DNA from: Setophaga petechia
Lineage: Eukaryota > Chordata > Aves > Passeriformes > Parulidae
NCBI GenBank assembly: GCA_024362935.1
Contig: JANCRA010000001.1
Location: 61,346,930 to 61,410,929, forward strand
DNA: 64,000 nt
Direction: 5' to 3'
Below are positions 62,005-64,000 of this stretch, piece after piece; position 1 is the stretch's first letter; the number at the start of each line of letters is the position of its first letter. The notes below the pieces were generated by a model. That model had not been told where the DNA came from. It did no database searches and worked only from the letters and a program-made list of their open reading frames with translations. A program made the position numbers and the translations under genes.

Positions 62005-64000
62005 CTGAGCAGCCACATTTAAAAGTTTTGCATGCACTTTAACACCATTCTAAGTCAGGAGCTGACATCCATTAATTAATTGCCTACAAGGATCACACAA
62101 ATCATGGAACAGGATGGAATAACACCTCTTACAATAGTCATGGTGCCCATCACTGGACACAAAATGCATGCAGCGTGTCCCTGGCATGCCAGGACTCCTG
62201 AATGCCATATGCTGTCCTGACCTCAGATGGGGGAATACCATCAGGCATAAAAGCCCTGCAGCTGGCACTGCAGACTCCTCTCTCTCTCCCACCCCATTTC
62301 TCACCCTACCCCTCCTGACAACTAGAGAAACAGTAATCTTGCAGGAATGAAGTCAGGCTACAGGAATATTGGATGCCTGAGTCAGAGACTAGGAATGGGG
62401 CTGGAAACTCCAGAGCTGCCTGACATATATCATTGCCTAAAAGCAAAATTGTGACAAATCAGGTTCTCCTCTCCCATGCACTAGGCAATGAGATCCCTCC
62501 CCTGTTCTCCCTACTACACAGAGTGTCATGTCACAGGTGTGTGCTTCCCTGCTAAAGCCTTCCCAGGAAACATCATCCCTCTGCCAGGAATGCTTTCCCC
62601 TGCAAAGCCCCTGAGCATAGCTTGCTATTCTTGGCTTGCTCTGACCTCCTTTAATTTCTTGACCTTGTTCTGGAACTAGGTGCTGGTCCACTTTTAACCT
62701 CACCGACCAAGCAAGCAGGAATCCTCCCATACCAGTGTGTTGATTTGAAAAGCCTTCACTAAGCTGCTGCACTGGGAATCTTCCACCCTACAGAGATTAG
62801 GTCACAGACTTCCTTCCAGGGTAGGTGGCACCAGGAGCCGCCAGCTCCAAGCTTAGGACAGTAAAATGGGTGGGGCAGCATTGGAATATGGCACAGGGAG
62901 ATGTAGACAGAGCCTGTGGAATTAGTGGTATCACTAATCTAACCACCTACATAAGCAAATCAAGTGAATCATCTGCCTTACTGGTCTATCAAGCCTCCAG
63001 CACACACATGATACTGGGTATATAATGGGGGACTGGTTCGCATGAATTAGATTTTTAAAGTGCTTCTAAATTACATGTTACAATTCAAGTTGCTTAGAGA
63101 CACGAGCTCAGTTTGGGAGTGGTCCTCCTTCAGACAGAAAATCTCAGCAATTTCTTATTCTGCTTGAACCATTGAATGCCAAACTGTTTATTCCTATGAA
63201 GAGAATATTTGTCTGAAATTCTAAAACCAAGGAATTGAAGAATAATGTCATTACTCTACTGCTATGACAATCATTTCCATCTACTCTAGTTAGGAAATCT
63301 GAAGTATCTACACCCATAATGCAGCTTTTATGTAGAGTTCTGTCAGGCAATTAGCTGTTAGATTAACCAATGACAAAACTAATGCAAAACTCAATCTTTC
63401 TACTGACAGATTGTCTGGTAAATTGGTTTATTTGCGTTGGATGCACCACTAAAATAATTCAAATATATAACCAATCAGTTCCTGTGACTGTACACCTAAA
63501 AGTGTAGTAGTAAATCTGCCCTGCTACAGCCAAATGACAAATATCAGGAGAACTGGTGCCAGGGCTGCCTGGTTTTTCTGTGTTGAGGCCTGTGGATTCC
63601 CACCTGTTCTGTGCAATGCCACTGCTTATATTAAGTCACAGCACAGGCTAAGCACAGCTTGGAACACTGCAAGCGTGGACAACAGATGATATTCAATATG
63701 AACTCCCCTCAATTAATTAACATTGTGTACTTTCTTTGACACACACAAAAAAAATTAGTAGCATATTCTTAAAATTTAGAGATTTGATTTCTCTTTGGCC
63801 ATTTGTACATGCCATTCTGAGGAAGTAACAAGATAATAGTGCTCACAGTGCTCAACCCCAACAGCTGAAATGTCTAAACCTCATGCCAAATCATTTTCTG
63901 AGAATCTAAAATGCTTACATACACTCATGCTGATAGGTGTTTCTTATCTCCTGACAGTTCAGATTAGCTTGTTAAAGGTATAAAGACTACCAGGACATGT
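62005..64000. other. Non-coding DNA, no gene seen
   Basis: Overlapping opposite-strand frames (62437-62772 minus, 62488-62679 plus) and short unrecognised frames. GC is modestly higher from about 62150 to 62900 without CpG enrichment. No repeat was identified. Confidence 0.6.

Noticed and set aside
1..64000. A novel multi-gene system
   Set aside because: There is no cluster of coding genes, no operon structure and no long frame with domain motifs. Interest lies in the retroelement layering and possible regulatory blocks.

Overview
The window looks like nuclear DNA of a passerine (songbird) genome. It is AT-rich and strongly CpG-depleted, with no operon-like gene packing and no long open frame with recognisable coding character. 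It carries retroelement relics that I recognise as songbird LTRs, plus a 3'-end fragment of a CR1 LINE. The longest open frames (182 and 186 codons) are chance frames, one of them running through an LTR. I could not support any complete protein-coding gene, rRNA, tRNA or CRISPR array. The best reading is intergenic DNA or a long intron.

Layout. 1-7010: unique AT-rich DNA. 7011-7595: three-copy tandem repeat with a unit of about 190-200 bp. 7596-16627: unique DNA with a 43-bp direct duplication and A-rich tracts. 16628-17700: the 5' end of an old endogenous retrovirus, made of an LTR, a degraded lysine-tRNA-type primer binding site and a leader remnant. A second, unrelated LTR is inserted inside that LTR and flanked by a perfect 6-bp duplication. 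19906-19947: an inverted stub of the older LTR family. 21453-21870: a second copy of the inserted LTR family. 27030-27398: a dispersed songbird repeat, probably another LTR. 32755-33154: a solo LTR of the older family. To the right of 33.2 kb I see no LTRs. That half holds AT-rich unique DNA, a CR1 3' end (47414-47640), a weaker CR1-like piece (57325-57435), short hairpins, and three blocks that look like conserved non-coding sequence (about 41990-42450, 47820-48130 and 49420-49700).

The clearest history in the window is layered retroelement insertion between 16.6 and 33.2 kb: an older ERV with its own primer binding site was interrupted by a younger LTR, and relatives of both families lie within 17 kb. 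One small open frame near 61.7-62.0 kb ends in a membrane-like segment behind a good splice-acceptor-like sequence. It is the only weak candidate for real coding sequence. Family recognition of repeats comes from memory of songbird repeats and from comparing copies inside the window; no database search was run.
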